Assembly (NCBI GenBank): GCA_965652145.1
Contig: CBFGTV010000036.1
Coordinates: 1-32,304, forward strand
Origin: CBFGTV01 sp965652145
GTDB taxonomy: Bacteria > Bacillota > Clostridia > Peptostreptococcales > Natronincolaceae
DNA: 32,304 nt
Reading direction: 5' to 3'
The notes under the pieces were generated by a model that saw only the letters and a program-made list of their open reading frames with translations, made no database searches and had not been told where the DNA came from. Position 1 is the stretch's first letter, and every line of letters begins with the position of its first letter. Position numbers and translations under genes: made by a program. Shown in pieces: positions 32,281 through 32,304 of this stretch.

Positions 32281-32304
32281 ATGGGAAATTTAATTTTGGT
32301 AACG
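32281..32304 (+). CDS. 5' end of a riboswitch-controlled gene, probably CobU-like
   Basis: ATG at 32281 follows AGAGGAAA by 7 nt and reads MGNLILVT before the window ends. This matches the usual start of adenosylcobinamide kinase/guanylyltransferase (CobU/CobP), where a P-loop follows the LILVT strand, and the gene lies behind a B12 riboswitch. Only eight residues are visible, so other cobalamin synthesis genes or an unrelated P-loop protein remain possible. Confidence 0.5.

Overview
The window looks like chromosomal core and near-core DNA from a low-GC, anaerobic, endospore-lineage Firmicute of the class Clostridia, possibly an Alkaliphilus/Tindallia-like organism. That placement is inferred from low GC, AGGAGG-type ribosome sites, TTG starts, frequent U-tailed hairpin terminators, and clostridial families (VanW, the uridine-kinase/ThrRS-like fusion, the Lon-like AAA_32 protease, DUF503, DUF2225). 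Every intact gene reads on the + strand. I see no tRNA, rRNA, CRISPR array, insertion sequence or prophage.

Layout. 1-138: frameshifted 3' remnant of a flavoprotein reductase. 333-2713: TetR-type regulator and an oleate hydratase, closed by a strong terminator. 2721-4457: a cysteine-less YtxJ-like thioredoxin-fold protein, a signal peptidase I and a two-CBS-domain protein. 4538-8613: nucleoside kinase, glutaminase, ArsR-like regulator with a consensus promoter, and a DUF456 membrane protein. 8794-14289: a cell-wall D-alanine block made of ddl, a fused murF-alr gene (ATGA overlap) and a VanRS-like two-component pair. 14290-16250: a leader with inverted repeats and an internal terminator, then a second signal peptidase I and queG. 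16349-18742: Lon-family protease starting at TTG. 18978-20227: kbl. 20283-25460: lipoprotein adaptor plus RND pump, DUF503 protein and endonuclease III. 25592-29217: FtsA-like ATPase with a repeated C-terminal module, then a VanW/G5 protein. 29306-30602: DUF2225 zinc/TPR protein and ogt. 30672-31964: LCAT-like lipase. 31966-32304: promoter, cobalamin riboswitch, terminator and the first eight codons of a probable cobalamin gene.

How the genes work together. The most coherent unit is ddl / murF-alr / VanRS-like. One fused protein and its upstream neighbour cover L-Ala to D-Ala, D-Ala to D-Ala-D-Ala, and addition of the dipeptide to the UDP-MurNAc-tripeptide. A membrane sensor pair follows directly. 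VanH, VanX and VanY are absent, and the ligase keeps the tyrosine linked to D-Ala-D-Ala activity, so this reads as peptidoglycan synthesis rather than vancomycin resistance. QueG is a cobalamin enzyme and the window ends at a B12 riboswitch, so cobalamin matters to this organism.

No wholly unknown system is evident. The best leads are the MurF-Alr fusion with its sensor pair, the Cys-less YtxJ-like protein, the repeated C-terminal modules of the FtsA-like protein, the palindrome/attenuator region before lepB-queG, and the oleate hydratase with Met in place of the usual catalytic Glu. Functions are read from motifs by eye; no database search was possible.
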